NCBI GenBank assembly: GCA_947175645.1
Contig: CAMWNP010000008.1
Span: forward strand, 39,454-103,453
Reading direction: 5' to 3'
Length of the DNA stretch: 64,000 bases
Source: an uncultured Porphyromonadaceae bacterium
Lineage (GTDB): Bacteria > Bacteroidota > Bacteroidia > Bacteroidales > Muribaculaceae
Shown here: positions 49,055 to 58,679 of the stretch, piece by piece
Position numbering within the stretch: the first letter of the stretch is position 1
How the letters are laid out: every line of letters starts with the position of its first letter
Translations under genes and position numbers: made by a program
The notes under the pieces: model-generated
Told to the model about the DNA's origin: nothing
What the model saw: the letters and a program-made list of their open reading frames with translations, nothing else
Database searches by the model: none

Positions 49055-50491
49055 TTACGGATTTTTGTTGCTGTAATCCTCGTTCCAGCACTCGGTGAGG
49101 TGTTTTATCTCAGGGATTGTGTCCGAGGTGTAGACGGGGTTTTTCCCTTCTTTGCGCTGCCGGCGGTAGTCTTTGAGAAGCGTGAAGGCATATTTGCCAA
49201 GCATGAGGATGGCTGCGAGGTTGCACAGGGTCATCAGGGCCATTGTGATGTCAGCGAAGCCCCACACGATGGTCAGTGTGGTCAGCGAGCCTGTAAGCAC
49301 TATAGCGCACACCATCAGGCGGTAGATGGTTATCATGCGCTTGCTGTTGCGGATAAACAGGAGGTTGGTTTCGCCGTAGTAGTAGTTGGCCACTATGCTT
49401 GTGAATGCGAAGAACAGAATTGCTATGCTGACGAAAATGGAGCCGTAGTTGTGGCCGGAGCCGAGGTCGGCGTCAATGGCTTTCTGGGTGAGGATTATGC
49501 CGTCATGCCCCTCGGTGAAAATTCCCGAACACAGAATTATGAATGCAGTGCACGAGCATACCAATAGAGTGTCGGTGTAAACTCCCAGAGCCTGGATAAG
49601 TCCTTGTTTCACAGGGTGTGACACCGTGGCGGTGGCGGCAGCGTTAGGTGTTGATCCTTCACCTGCCTCATTGCTGAAAAGGCCGCGCTTGATACCCATT
49701 ATTATCCCCATTCCCACGGTGCCTCCAAGTGCGGAATCCGGTGAGAACGCATCGGTGAAAATCATTGTAAGAATCTCCCCTATGCGCCCTATGTTCAGTG
49801 CTACTATGACCACGGCTAAGAGAAGGTAGGCTATGGCCATAACGGGCACCACCATTTCGGAGAAACGGGAGACACGCTGTATCCCTCCGGTTATTATGAC
49901 GAAGGTGGCCACGGTGAGCACCGTCCCGGTCAGCAACGGAGAAACTCCGAACGACTCGTTGAAGGCGGATGCTATGGTGTTGGCCTGTACGGAGTTGAAC
50001 GCGAATCCGAAAGTCACGGTTATGAGCACGGCGAAGCATACCGCCCACGGACGGTTGCCTAATCCTTTCTGGATATAGTAGGCCGGCCCACCCATGAAGG
50101 ATTTCTCACCCTTGACCTTGAACAGTTGTGCAAGAGTTGACTCAACGAAGGCTGAGGCAGCCCCGAGCAGGGCTATAACCCACATCCAGAAAACCGCTCC
50201 CGGTCCACCCATGGCTATGGCAGTGGCCACACCGGCCATGTTTCCGGTGCCTACACGGGATGCGATTGAAAGAGAGAACGCCTGAAATGAACTGACGGTG
50301 TCGGCGGCAGGTACGCCATGGCTGTTTTCATCGCGTTTGCCGGAATGGAGAAGCAGACGTATCATTTCTCCGGCCATCCGGAACTGCACTCCGCCCGTGC
50401 GGATGGTGAAGTACACGGCTGCCGCAAGCAGCACGGCAATAAGAATATAATCGGTCAGAATTCCGCTTATGGCTGTGATTACCTGTTCCAT
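49055..50491 (-). CDS. Sodium:alanine symporter (AGCS family)
   Basis: 478 residues, about eleven membrane helices. AGCS-type blocks: FQAFSLSIASRVGTGNMAGV near the N terminus, FMGGPAYYIQKGLG, and GLFSNEAGEGSTPNAAATA, the family signature for substrate and sodium binding. These inner-membrane carriers import alanine or glycine with sodium. It has its own -7 box (50533-50540) and no linked metabolic gene. The exact amino acid is not determined. Confidence 0.93.
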   Translation of the reverse strand: MEQVITAISGILTDYILIAVLLAAAVYFTIRTGGVQFRMAGEMIRLLLHSGKRDENSHGVPAADTVSSFQAFSLSIASRVGTGNMAGVATAIAMGGPGAVFWMWVIALLGAASAFVESTLAQLFKVKGEKSFMGGPAYYIQKGLGNRPWAVCFAVLITVTFGFAFNSVQANTIASAFNESFGVSPLLTGTVLTVATFVIITGGIQRVSRFSEMVVPVMAIAYLLLAVVIVALNIGRIGEILTMIFTDAFSPDSALGGTVGMGIIMGIKRGLFSNEAGEGSTPNAAATATVSHPVKQGLIQALGVYTDTLLVCSCTAFIILCSGIFTEGHDGIILTQKAIDADLGSGHNYGSIFVSIAILFFAFTSIVANYYYGETNLLFIRNSKRMITIYRLMVCAIVLTGSLTTLTIVWGFADITMALMTLCNLAAILMLGKYAFTLLKDYRRQRKEGKNPVYTSDTIPEIKHLTECWNEDYSNKNP

Positions 50492-50532
50492 ATATTAATG
50501 CTCCATATATTTATATGAGAATTTTCGCATTG

Positions 50533-50540
50533 CAAATTTA
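50533..50540 (-). promoter_or_regulatory. -7 box of the alanine carrier gene
   Basis: TAAATTTG on the minus strand, 41 nt upstream of the ATG, with a CAAA (-33 TTTG) 22 nt farther at 50563-50566. The 307-nt divergent gap around it holds only this promoter and the one at 50708. Confidence 0.55.
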
Positions 50541-50707
50541 CGCATTATTAACTGAAAAAAAGCAAACAGATGTGTCAAAATGAAACTTAAAAGAAAAAAT
50601 TCAGCCCGAAATCACGCTCATCATCTACCCAAAGTGGGGCTATAACAACGGATTAAGTGCTTTTTTTATATAATATCGCAAATTTCACAAAAATTTATCC
50701 TCAATAA

Positions 50708-50739
50708 TTTGGAATATAAAAAAAGTTAAATTATTTTTG
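50708..50739 (+). promoter_or_regulatory. Promoter of the phosphatase/SusC/SusD unit
   Basis: TTTG at 50708-50711, 20 nt, TATTTTTG at 50732-50739. Predicted leader about 55 nt. No promoter was seen between the phosphatase and SusC genes, so this one may drive all three. Confidence 0.65.
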
Positions 50740-50798
50740 CCCTGTATTTTCCATAAACTACCGTACGGGCCTGACTGCCGGCGTAATATCATCAATCA

Positions 50799-52091
50799 AT
50801 GAAGAAGTTCTACATTATATTACTTGTGGCATTAATGCCATGTCTTATGTGGGGAAAAGATCGTCCTGATCTGAATCAGGTTGGCTCCCAGCAGATGGCT
50901 TACCCGGTTCCTGCCTACGGAATTCCTGCTCTTAGCGATGCTCCAAGAGGCTATATCCCGTTCCACATGGAGCATTACGGACGGCATGGATCGCGCTGGC
51001 TTCTCAATGCTAAGGATTATCAGGGTCCGGTTGATATTCTCGCCAAGGCTGATTCACTTGGAAAACTTACTCCCCGCGGTCAGGAACTTCTGACTCAGTT
51101 GAGCAAAATCAACGAGGCCTCACACAACCGTCTGGGAGAACTTACTCCGTTAGGCCATCGTCAGCACCGCGAGATAGCCGGCAGGATGGTTGAGAATTTT
51201 CCTCAGTTGTTCACAACCGGAACCAATGTCGATGCAAAGTCAACGGTTGTTATCCGTTGCATCCTTTCCATGGCCAATGAAATTGCGGAACTGCAACGCC
51301 TGGTGCCTGGAATCAACGTAACCTGCGACGCCACACGGGCTTATCAGCCTGTCCTTGCCTATAACAGCACGGACACCGTAGCCAAGAATCTCTCCAAGGC
51401 CGCTACGAAAATGAACAAGGAGTTCAATGAGCGTCACAGTGACCACTCGGCTTTTCTCGCCAAGGTGTTCAACGATCAGAAATATGTCAACGACTCTATA
51501 GATGAAAAGGATATTTTCGAAGGGGTTTTCGACATAGCGGTCAATGTACAGAGTCATGACGACCAGCCTGACCTTTATGACCTTTTCACCGAGGAAGAAC
51601 TCTTCAACCAGTGGCTGATAAAGAACGCATGGTGGTATGCCTACTCAGGCAACTCACCTCAGAACAACCACCGTTCACACTGGAATCAGCGTGTACTGCT
51701 GGAGAACATAATTGAATCGGCCGACACTGCCATGACCTCGCCGCTGCAGAGCGTGAACCTCCGTTTCGGTCATGAATCGATAGTGCTTCCGCTGACAATC
51801 CTTCTTGAACTGAACGATTCGGCCTACGATACCGACAATATAGACACACTGGCGGAAAACTGGCGAAACTTCGACGTTTTCCCAATGGCATCCAACATCC
51901 AGATAGTTTTCTACCGCCCGAAGAACCGCACGGAGAACAACCCTGATGATGTTCTTGTGAAGGTGCTCCTGAATGAAGCGGAGGCGCGACTCCCCCTGAA
52001 GCCGGTCGAAGGGAACTACTACCGGTGGACTGATTTCAGGAAATATTATACTGACAAACTCGCTTCGTTTTCCACGAAGTTCGAACAATAA
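50799..52091 (+). CDS. Histidine-type acid phosphatase, MINPP/phytase-like
   Basis: 430 residues with a signal peptide (MKKFYIILLVALMPCLMWG). The catalytic motif of the histidine acid phosphatase clan is present near residue 57 as HYGRHGSRW, and the proton-donor block as RFGHES near residue 325 (HE replaces the more common HD/HAE). Relatives include multiple inositol-polyphosphate phosphatases of Bacteroides, which remove phosphate from phytate. The substrate here is not proven. It lies 82 nt upstream of a SusC gene without an intervening promoter, which suggests that the transporter pair handles a phosphorylated ligand or its product. Confidence 0.85.
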   Translation: MKKFYIILLVALMPCLMWGKDRPDLNQVGSQQMAYPVPAYGIPALSDAPRGYIPFHMEHYGRHGSRWLLNAKDYQGPVDILAKADSLGKLTPRGQELLTQLSKINEASHNRLGELTPLGHRQHREIAGRMVENFPQLFTTGTNVDAKSTVVIRCILSMANEIAELQRLVPGINVTCDATRAYQPVLAYNSTDTVAKNLSKAATKMNKEFNERHSDHSAFLAKVFNDQKYVNDSIDEKDIFEGVFDIAVNVQSHDDQPDLYDLFTEEELFNQWLIKNAWWYAYSGNSPQNNHRSHWNQRVLLENIIESADTAMTSPLQSVNLRFGHESIVLPLTILLELNDSAYDTDNIDTLAENWRNFDVFPMASNIQIVFYRPKNRTENNPDDVLVKVLLNEAEARLPLKPVEGNYYRWTDFRKYYTDKLASFSTKFEQ

Positions 52092-52103
52092 ACCTTAAAT
52101 ATG

Positions 52104-52121
52104 ACACTGTTGCAACAGTGT
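52104..52121. promoter_or_regulatory. Perfect 18-bp palindrome between phosphatase and SusC
   Basis: ACACTGTTGCAACAGTGT reads the same on both strands, 13 nt after the phosphatase stop and 52 nt before the SusC ATG. With no loop and no T tract it looks more like a protein-binding site or RNA-processing site than a terminator. Confidence 0.5.
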
Positions 52122-52173
52122 TGCCATGAAACAGAGAAAACAAATCAATCATTAACTCATCAATCAAAATCAC

Positions 52174-55100
52174 ATGAAGCAAAGAATCTTATTCTTCTTG
52201 GTATGTATTGGTCTGTTAGCAGGCTCTGCATACGCACGTACCATCAAGGGTACGGTGATTGAAGCCTCCAACGATGAACCCATCGTGGGAGCATCTGTTT
52301 TTGTGAAAGGTACCCAGATCGGTGCCTCAACAGACATTGACGGACGATTCGTTCTCAATGTTCCTGACAATGCAAAAACACTTTCAGTCACTTACGTAGG
52401 TATGGTGCCTCAGGAAGTTCCTGTGGCAGACAATCTGACAATCAAACTTGAATCACAAGCCGCTAACCTTGACGAGGTTGTGGTTGTGGCCTATGGCGCG
52501 CAGAAAAAATCATCAATCACCGGTGCGATCACTCAGATCGACGCGCAGACGATTGAAAAACGACCCATCACCTCGGTTACAGCCGCGCTTGAGGGTACAA
52601 CCCCCGGTTTGACAACAACCGCCAACTATGGTGTCCCCGGTTCCTCATCAACCATTCAGATACGTGGTATCGGCACTGTAAACGGTTCAAACACTCCTCT
52701 TTACGTTGTTGACGGTGTGCCTTATCCCGGCTCCATCTCAGACATCAACCCCGAGGACGTTCAGTCAATGTCAGTGTTGAAGGATGCCGCGTCAGCCGCT
52801 CTTTACGGTAACCGCGCCGCCAACGGTGTCATCCTCATCACAACAAAGAAAGCCAAGAGCGAACGCACTCAGATCACTTTCAAGACCAACCAGGGTTTCT
52901 ACAACCGCGGTATCAAGGACTACAAGACAACCAATGTCAACCAGTGGATGAACGTGGCTTATCAGGATTATCTCTCAACCTACATCAACACTCAGGGTAT
53001 TTCACGCGCTGATAAGGAGAAGATGGCCGAGGCACACAAATATATCAACGAAAATTTCGTTGACGGATTCGCATTCATCAACATCTTCAACGCTGCTGAC
53101 GACGATCTTTTCGATTCAAACGGTAACTTCAAGAACCACTCCATCCAGAGCGGCTACAGCGATGACCTCGATTGGTTTGACCAGGCTGAACGCACCGGTT
53201 ATCGCGGTGAATACTATCTCTCCGGTTCAGGTGCATCAGAAAAGAGCGATTATTTCTTCTCTCTGGGCTATCTTTCAGAGGACGGCTACATGACTGACGC
53301 TTACTTCCGCCGATTCAGCGGACGTGCGGTTGTCAACCTCAATCCGGTTAAATGGATCAAGACCGGTCTGACTCTGTCAGCAACCCACAGCAAGACATCA
53401 TCTTCAATGAATGGTGCCGGTGACGGTAACTCCTCAATGAACAACCCCTTCCGTTCATGCCGTACCATGGCTCCTATCTATGCCGTTCATGCCCATAACC
53501 CCTTCACCGGTGAATATCTGCTTGATGAATCCGGAGAAAGATATTTCAATATGGGTCACCTTGACAACGTGACGCTCTACAATCCCGCCACCGGTCAGGA
53601 TGAATTCTACGAATATATCCAGGTAAACAACCGTACGCTTGACCGTCATGTCATCTATGAGTCAATCATGAACTCCGACAAGACTATCAAGAACACAATG
53701 AATGCCATTGCATACGTTGACTTCAATCTTCCCTACAACTTCGTATTCTCACTGAAAGGAAACCTCGCAACCCGTAACTCCGAGAACACCGTTATGGGTT
53801 CCGCTGTCATCGGTGACTACGTAGGTAAGAACGGTCAGTTGGACAAGGATATCTACAACTACAAGAACTGGACATTCCTGCAGCAACTCCGCTGGAACCA
53901 GACTTACGGCAAACACATGGTGGAAGTGCTTCTCGGTCATGAGAACTATTCATATATGTATGACTACACCTATGACACCAAGACATCCGAAGCATTCCCC
54001 AACATTCCGTTCCTCAGCAACTACTCTGAGTTGAAATCAATGACCGGCTCACGTACCCGCTACCGTACAGAATCTTATCTGGCACGCGTGCAGTATAACT
54101 TCGATGACCGTTATAACTTCGAGGCTTCATTCCGCCGCGATGCATCTTCACGTTTCGCCAAAGACGTACGCTGGGGTAACTTCGGTTCAGTCGGTGCAAA
54201 CTGGGTGTTCACCAACGAAGACTTCATGAAGGACTATACCTGGATCACAAACGGTAAACTCCGTGCTGACTGGGGTCAGGTTGGTCAGGATGCCGGTGCA
54301 GGTTATTATGCATCCTACGCAACCTACGTGTCAACCGTTCAGCAGCAGCAGTCAGCATACTACATCTCAAGCAATGCCGCCAATGACCTGAAGTGGGAAA
54401 CCGGTGAATCATGGGGTGTAGCACTCGAGGGTCGTCTGTTCAACAGATGGAATCTTACTCTTGAATATTACGACAAGCGCAACAAAAACCTGTTGTTCAA
54501 CGTTTATGCTCCTATCTCACAGGGTACTACCGCAGTAGGTTCAACCGCATCAAACTCATCAACATCATCTGTTACAATGAAGAACCTCGGTACAATCTCT
54601 AACCGTGGTATTGAAATCACAACAGATGTGGATATCTTCAGAAACAAAGATTGGAGCGTCAACCTCGCAGCCAACCTCTCTACCCTTAAGAACAAAGTGG
54701 TGAAACTGCCCGAACAGAACAAGGACGGTATCGACAACACCACCCAGTTCATCAAGGAAGGCAAGAGCCGTTATGAATTCTACACCCGCACCTACCGCGG
54801 TGTTGACCTCGCAACCGGTCAGGCTCTCTATGACCTTGACTTCCTCAAATATCACATCGTTGGTCCTGACGGACAGATCATCGGCGGTGTGCAGAAACTC
54901 GATGGTAACGGTAAGCCCGTGATAGATGCTGACGGTCAGCCCGTTTACTCTTCTGAAGCAACTGACAAATACGTATTCATCAACGGAAAATACTATTCTA
55001 CCGATTATCAGCAGGCTGAAAGAACATTCAAGGGTCATGCCATGCCTTCAGTATTCGGTTCATTCACTCCCAGTGTCCGTTTCAGAGACTTCAATTTCTC

Positions 55101-55587
55101 AATGATGATCTACTACAGCCTCGGCGGTCAGGTCTACGATAGCCCCTACAACAGCCTTATGACTGCGAACGGCAACCCCAGCAACCACCACCAGGACGCC
55201 CTCAACTCATGGAAAGAAATTCCTTCGTTCCTTCTCAATGCCGACGGCACAGTTAACACAGCATACGAAGGCGCTGACCGAATCAGCACATCAATCAATC
55301 CTGAATTCTCATCAGCCACAGCAAGCCATAACAATGCCGCTTCTGACCGTTGGCTGGTTAGTGCTGACTACTGGCAGATCAAAAACATCAACCTCACCTA
55401 CACGGTTCCCCGTAACCTGACTTCACAATGGGGTATTGATGTTGTCAGACTTTCTTTCTCTGCGGAAAATGTTTACACACACACCAAACGTCAGGGTATC
55501 AACCCCATGATGTCAATGAACGGTTATCAGTACAACTACATGGTTCCTGCACGTGTGTTTACTTTCGGTCTTAATGTCACCATCTAA
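52174..55587 (+). CDS. SusC-like TonB-linked outer-membrane transporter 1
   Basis: 1137 residues. Signal peptide ends at AYA (residue 22). The N-terminal carboxypeptidase-like domain (IKGTVIEASNDEPIVGASVF) and TonB box region (LDEVVVVAYGAQKKSSITGA) are followed by the plug (IQIRGIGTVNGSNTPLYVVD, SMSVLKDAASAALYGNRAAN) and a long barrel. All features are standard for SusC. With the SusD lipoprotein 17 nt downstream it forms a pedal-bin importer for a large nutrient. No glycoside hydrolase is nearby; the only enzyme in the unit is the histidine phosphatase upstream, so a phosphorylated substrate is a possible inference. Confidence 0.94.
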   Translation: MKQRILFFLVCIGLLAGSAYARTIKGTVIEASNDEPIVGASVFVKGTQIGASTDIDGRFVLNVPDNAKTLSVTYVGMVPQEVPVADNLTIKLESQAANLDEVVVVAYGAQKKSSITGAITQIDAQTIEKRPITSVTAALEGTTPGLTTTANYGVPGSSSTIQIRGIGTVNGSNTPLYVVDGVPYPGSISDINPEDVQSMSVLKDAASAALYGNRAANGVILITTKKAKSERTQITFKTNQGFYNRGIKDYKTTNVNQWMNVAYQDYLSTYINTQGISRADKEKMAEAHKYINENFVDGFAFINIFNAADDDLFDSNGNFKNHSIQSGYSDDLDWFDQAERTGYRGEYYLSGSGASEKSDYFFSLGYLSEDGYMTDAYFRRFSGRAVVNLNPVKWIKTGLTLSATHSKTSSSMNGAGDGNSSMNNPFRSCRTMAPIYAVHAHNPFTGEYLLDESGERYFNMGHLDNVTLYNPATGQDEFYEYIQVNNRTLDRHVIYESIMNSDKTIKNTMNAIAYVDFNLPYNFVFSLKGNLATRNSENTVMGSAVIGDYVGKNGQLDKDIYNYKNWTFLQQLRWNQTYGKHMVEVLLGHENYSYMYDYTYDTKTSEAFPNIPFLSNYSELKSMTGSRTRYRTESYLARVQYNFDDRYNFEASFRRDASSRFAKDVRWGNFGSVGANWVFTNEDFMKDYTWITNGKLRADWGQVGQDAGAGYYASYATYVSTVQQQQSAYYISSNAANDLKWETGESWGVALEGRLFNRWNLTLEYYDKRNKNLLFNVYAPISQGTTAVGSTASNSSTSSVTMKNLGTISNRGIEITTDVDIFRNKDWSVNLAANLSTLKNKVVKLPEQNKDGIDNTTQFIKEGKSRYEFYTRTYRGVDLATGQALYDLDFLKYHIVGPDGQIIGGVQKLDGNGKPVIDADGQPVYSSEATDKYVFINGKYYSTDYQQAERTFKGHAMPSVFGSFTPSVRFRDFNFSMMIYYSLGGQVYDSPYNSLMTANGNPSNHHQDALNSWKEIPSFLLNADGTVNTAYEGADRISTSINPEFSSATASHNNAASDRWLVSADYWQIKNINLTYTVPRNLTSQWGIDVVRLSFSAENVYTHTKRQGINPMMSMNGYQYNYMVPARVFTFGLNVTI

Positions 55588-55604
55588 AAAAGTCTATTAA
55601 AACA

Positions 55605-57269
55605 ATGAAAAAGATATTATATAGTTTGTTAGTCGCTTCGGCTGCTCTTGTATCAGGATGTTCTGAGAATTATCTTGAACTTTCCCCCACAACCAGCCCT
55701 ACCCCGGCTATATTGATTTCAACTACGGAGAATGCCCGGTATGCCATAAACGGTCTCGGTCGTCTGCAGTCAAACCAGTATATCAGCCAACAGGGTTGCT
55801 CCGGTGAAGGTGGTATGGCTGTCTGGTACGGCGAATTTCCCGGTAACGACATGGTTCACAACCGCTGGAATTCAACCTGGTATACCTATGCCAACTTCAA
55901 CCGCATGCTTTCTTCATCTCACTGGGCTTCAATGTATCCCTGGCTCTATAACTACAAGATGATCTCGAACGCCAACGTCATCATCAACAACATCGACCAG
56001 GCTGAAGGACCCGAGAATGAGAAGCAGTTCATCAAGGCACAGGCACTCACCTACCGTGCCCACGCCTACACATGGCTCGTACGTACCTATTGCCGCCGCT
56101 GGGTTGATTCACGCAACGGTGAATCACGCGGTGTTGTTCTCAGAACCGGTAACGAGCCTGATGATCAGGAATGTGCTACACTCGCTGAAAGTTACAAATT
56201 CATCTATGACGACCTTGATGAGGCTATCGCTCTTTACAAGGCTTCAGGACTTGACCGTTCTTCCGATCCTGAAGATCGCTGGAATGCAAATGAGGATGTG
56301 GCTCACGCAATCTATGCCCGTGCCGCTCTCGCACGCCAGGACTGGAACACTGCTGCCACTCAGGCCGCTCTTGCATCAGCAAAATATCCTCTCATGAGTT
56401 CCGATGAATATCGCGCCGGTTTCAGCACCGCCAACAAGGAGTGGATCTGGATGGCCTACAATGACAAGCAGCAGACCCTCAGTTACTACGGTCCTTTCGC
56501 TTATCTGGCATCAAACTCAAACGCTTCTGTCACCCGTGGCTACGGCAACATCATCAGCAAGCAGTTGTCTGACCTGATTCCCCAGGAAGACACCCGCCTG
56601 TGGCTCTACGGTATTCCCAAGCCCGGTGACAAAAACACAATCAACACCACATCAAAGCCCGGTAATATCACCAGAGGTGATCTCTACAACCGCTATCTGG
56701 ACGAATATTACGATCGTTACAACCACGAGAGCGCTATGACTTACTATGCTTACGCTGTCATGAAGTTCCAGCGTGCGGAAGGTATCGCTGACGGTTGCTG
56801 GGTTCTCTACCGTAGTGCTGAAATGGTTTACACACAGGCCGAAGCACTCTTCGAACTTGGCAAGGAAACCGATGCACGCAACCTGCTGATCAGCGCCGTG
56901 AAACCTTACCAGCCCAACTATACATGCAATCTTACCGGTGAAGCACTGCGTGACGAAATCCGTCTCTATCGCCGTTTCGACCTCCTCGGCGAAGGCCACA
57001 ACTGGTATGATTTCAAACGCTGGAATCTCCCCATCACACGTCTTGCATGGAAAGAAGGCGGTACATGGCCCGATGTGTTCTGCGGTGACGGTCATGACGG
57101 CGGTCTCGGCGGTAACTACGGCCCCTCTGACAAAAACCACTGGTGTGTGGTTATTCCTGATGAGGAACTTAACTTCAACAGAAACGTGAACTATGCAGTT
57201 GAACCCGAGACCTGGACAAAAGGATACGAGGTGAACAATCCCGGCGAACCCGGCGAACCTGAAGAATAA
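55605..57269 (+). CDS. SusD/RagB-like surface lipoprotein 1
   Basis: 554 residues with lipobox VSGC (Cys19). SusD-type features: LELSPTTSP near the N terminus, TPR-like helices including AQALTYRAHAYTWLVRTYCR and MVYTQAEALFELGKETDARN, and the C-terminal block RRFDLLGEGHNWYDFKRW. These match the SusD_RagB fold that caps SusC and delivers ligand. It is co-transcribed with SusC 1 (17-nt gap) and followed by a strong terminator, so the unit ends here. Confidence 0.94.
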   Translation: MKKILYSLLVASAALVSGCSENYLELSPTTSPTPAILISTTENARYAINGLGRLQSNQYISQQGCSGEGGMAVWYGEFPGNDMVHNRWNSTWYTYANFNRMLSSSHWASMYPWLYNYKMISNANVIINNIDQAEGPENEKQFIKAQALTYRAHAYTWLVRTYCRRWVDSRNGESRGVVLRTGNEPDDQECATLAESYKFIYDDLDEAIALYKASGLDRSSDPEDRWNANEDVAHAIYARAALARQDWNTAATQAALASAKYPLMSSDEYRAGFSTANKEWIWMAYNDKQQTLSYYGPFAYLASNSNASVTRGYGNIISKQLSDLIPQEDTRLWLYGIPKPGDKNTINTTSKPGNITRGDLYNRYLDEYYDRYNHESAMTYYAYAVMKFQRAEGIADGCWVLYRSAEMVYTQAEALFELGKETDARNLLISAVKPYQPNYTCNLTGEALRDEIRLYRRFDLLGEGHNWYDFKRWNLPITRLAWKEGGTWPDVFCGDGHDGGLGGNYGPSDKNHWCVVIPDEELNFNRNVNYAVEPETWTKGYEVNNPGEPGEPEE

Positions 57270-57287
57270 TAGTTTCTGACACATAGC

Positions 57288-57325
57288 AGGAGGTGCATCG
57301 CTGATACGGTGCACCTCCTTTTTTC
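57288..57325 (+). terminator. Terminator after SusD 1
   Basis: AGGAGGTGCA and TGCACCTCCT are perfect 10-bp arms with a 12-nt loop followed by a T tract, 19 nt beyond the stop. Confidence 0.9.
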
Positions 57326-57406
57326 ATCACATTTTCCAGCAGTTGCATATTGAAAAATTTGATTATGTTCCTGCATCATCCCGGAGTGGCCAGACGTTTC
57401 ACTCTG

Positions 57407-57437
57407 TTGCGGATAACAAATAAGTTTGCTAAATTTG
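57407..57437 (+). promoter_or_regulatory. Promoter of the surface lipoprotein gene
   Basis: TTG at 57407-57409, 20 nt, TAAATTTG at 57430-57437, giving a leader of about 40 nt before the ATG at 57480. A TTG start at 57426 is rejected because it overlaps this promoter. Confidence 0.7.
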
Positions 57438-57479
57438 CAGCCTAATCACAACTTCAATTTAAACAATGCTTCGTCTGTT

Positions 57480-58337
57480 ATGAAATATTACAAGTTTCTC
57501 CCGCTGCTTCTTCTGCTTTTCGCGGCATGTGACAACACCGGCGATGATGATGCCGTCACTGTCGATCCTCCCATGCAGACCAATCTCGAACGCGTCAAAG
57601 TACAAGTGGTGGATTATTCTCCGGCTCCGGGTCAGTTCGTCAACGAATTGCCAAAATACAATTCAGGGGATACCTATGGGGATATCTTGGAAAAAGTTGA
57701 GGCTGTGTTCAACGCCAATGACGATGCAGGAGTGGTTACCCTGGGCTCATTCGGCGGATCGGTGACCGTCAGAACATCGGAACCTATCAATGGCAGGTTT
57801 CAGGTTATAGGCAATGCCATACCCACTCAGGGTGAACCCGGACTGGTTTCCATCTCCCGCGACGGTAAGGAATGGTTTGATCTTCGCGGGGAGAATTTCG
57901 GAAAAGCAGTGATGACCACCGTCACCTACAGCCGCCCCGCAGCGGATGCTACCGATGGCGAATATATCCGTTGGCAGAGCACTTCCGGAGAATCCGGATG
58001 GTTATCCCGCATACCGCAATATCATACCCAGAATTATTTTCCGGATTGGGATGAAGCCCCCTCCTTGACATTCAGCGGGATGCGTCTGCCTGACACCGGA
58101 ACTTACAATCCGGCAACCTGGCAGTGGACACTCTCTCCCCTTGCCGGCTATGCCGACTGCTACCCTAACAGTGATGAACGCTCCATCCTTGATCCGGCCG
58201 ATGCCGTGGATGCCAAGGGAAACTCCGTCAGCATCCCCTCATTTAATTATATAAAGATAACTACCGCCGTCCTCCAGAACTGCGGACCTCTGGGCGAGGC
58301 ATCAACCGAAGTGGGCGGAATCAAGGTTGTCAAATAA
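57480..58337 (+). CDS. Surface lipoprotein of unknown ligand
   Basis: 285 residues from the ATG at 57480, with lipobox LFAAC. The mature part begins with an acidic spacer, then VVDYSPAPGQFVNELPKYNSG, GVVTLGSFGGSVTVRTSEPI, and PGLVSISRDGKEWFDLRGE. This arrangement is familiar from a family of Bacteroidales cell-surface proteins often found beside TonB receptors, but I cannot name a function with certainty. It contains no enzyme motif. The gene has its own promoter and stands alone between the two SusC/SusD pairs, so it may supply an accessory binding protein to either. Confidence 0.7.
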   Translation: MKYYKFLPLLLLLFAACDNTGDDDAVTVDPPMQTNLERVKVQVVDYSPAPGQFVNELPKYNSGDTYGDILEKVEAVFNANDDAGVVTLGSFGGSVTVRTSEPINGRFQVIGNAIPTQGEPGLVSISRDGKEWFDLRGENFGKAVMTTVTYSRPAADATDGEYIRWQSTSGESGWLSRIPQYHTQNYFPDWDEAPSLTFSGMRLPDTGTYNPATWQWTLSPLAGYADCYPNSDERSILDPADAVDAKGNSVSIPSFNYIKITTAVLQNCGPLGEASTEVGGIKVVK

Positions 58338-58556
58338 GACACCGTTCCCTAATATAAATGCTGTGGCGGATCAGAGTCTACCGGAGACCTATTATATTCA
58401 TGACCCGTTCCTTGCCGGAAATCTCTGTTTAAATAATGTTAAAAGACAAAGTGCAAGAAAAAGGCCCTGAGTGCTCTGAAAAACAATGTTCTTTAACATA
58501 AATTTGATGGTGAAACCTGAATTTTTTAAGATTTTCACAAAAAAAACTCTTAAAAG

Positions 58557-58587
58557 TTGTAGTAAAACAAAATAATATATAAATTTG
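58557..58587 (+). promoter_or_regulatory. Promoter of the second SusC/SusD pair
   Basis: TTG at 58557-58559, 20 nt, TAAATTTG at 58580-58587, about 90 nt before the SusC ATG. A second -7-like TAAATTTG at 58499-58506 lacks a -33 box. The 342-nt gap 58338-58679 contains nothing else recognisable. Confidence 0.65.
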
Positions 58588-58679
58588 CGACTGCATTCAG
58601 CGTACAGAAGTCCGTCTGAATGCATGAACCATGAACAACTATACTAAATCAACCAAATATTAACCTTCACGTTTATTGT

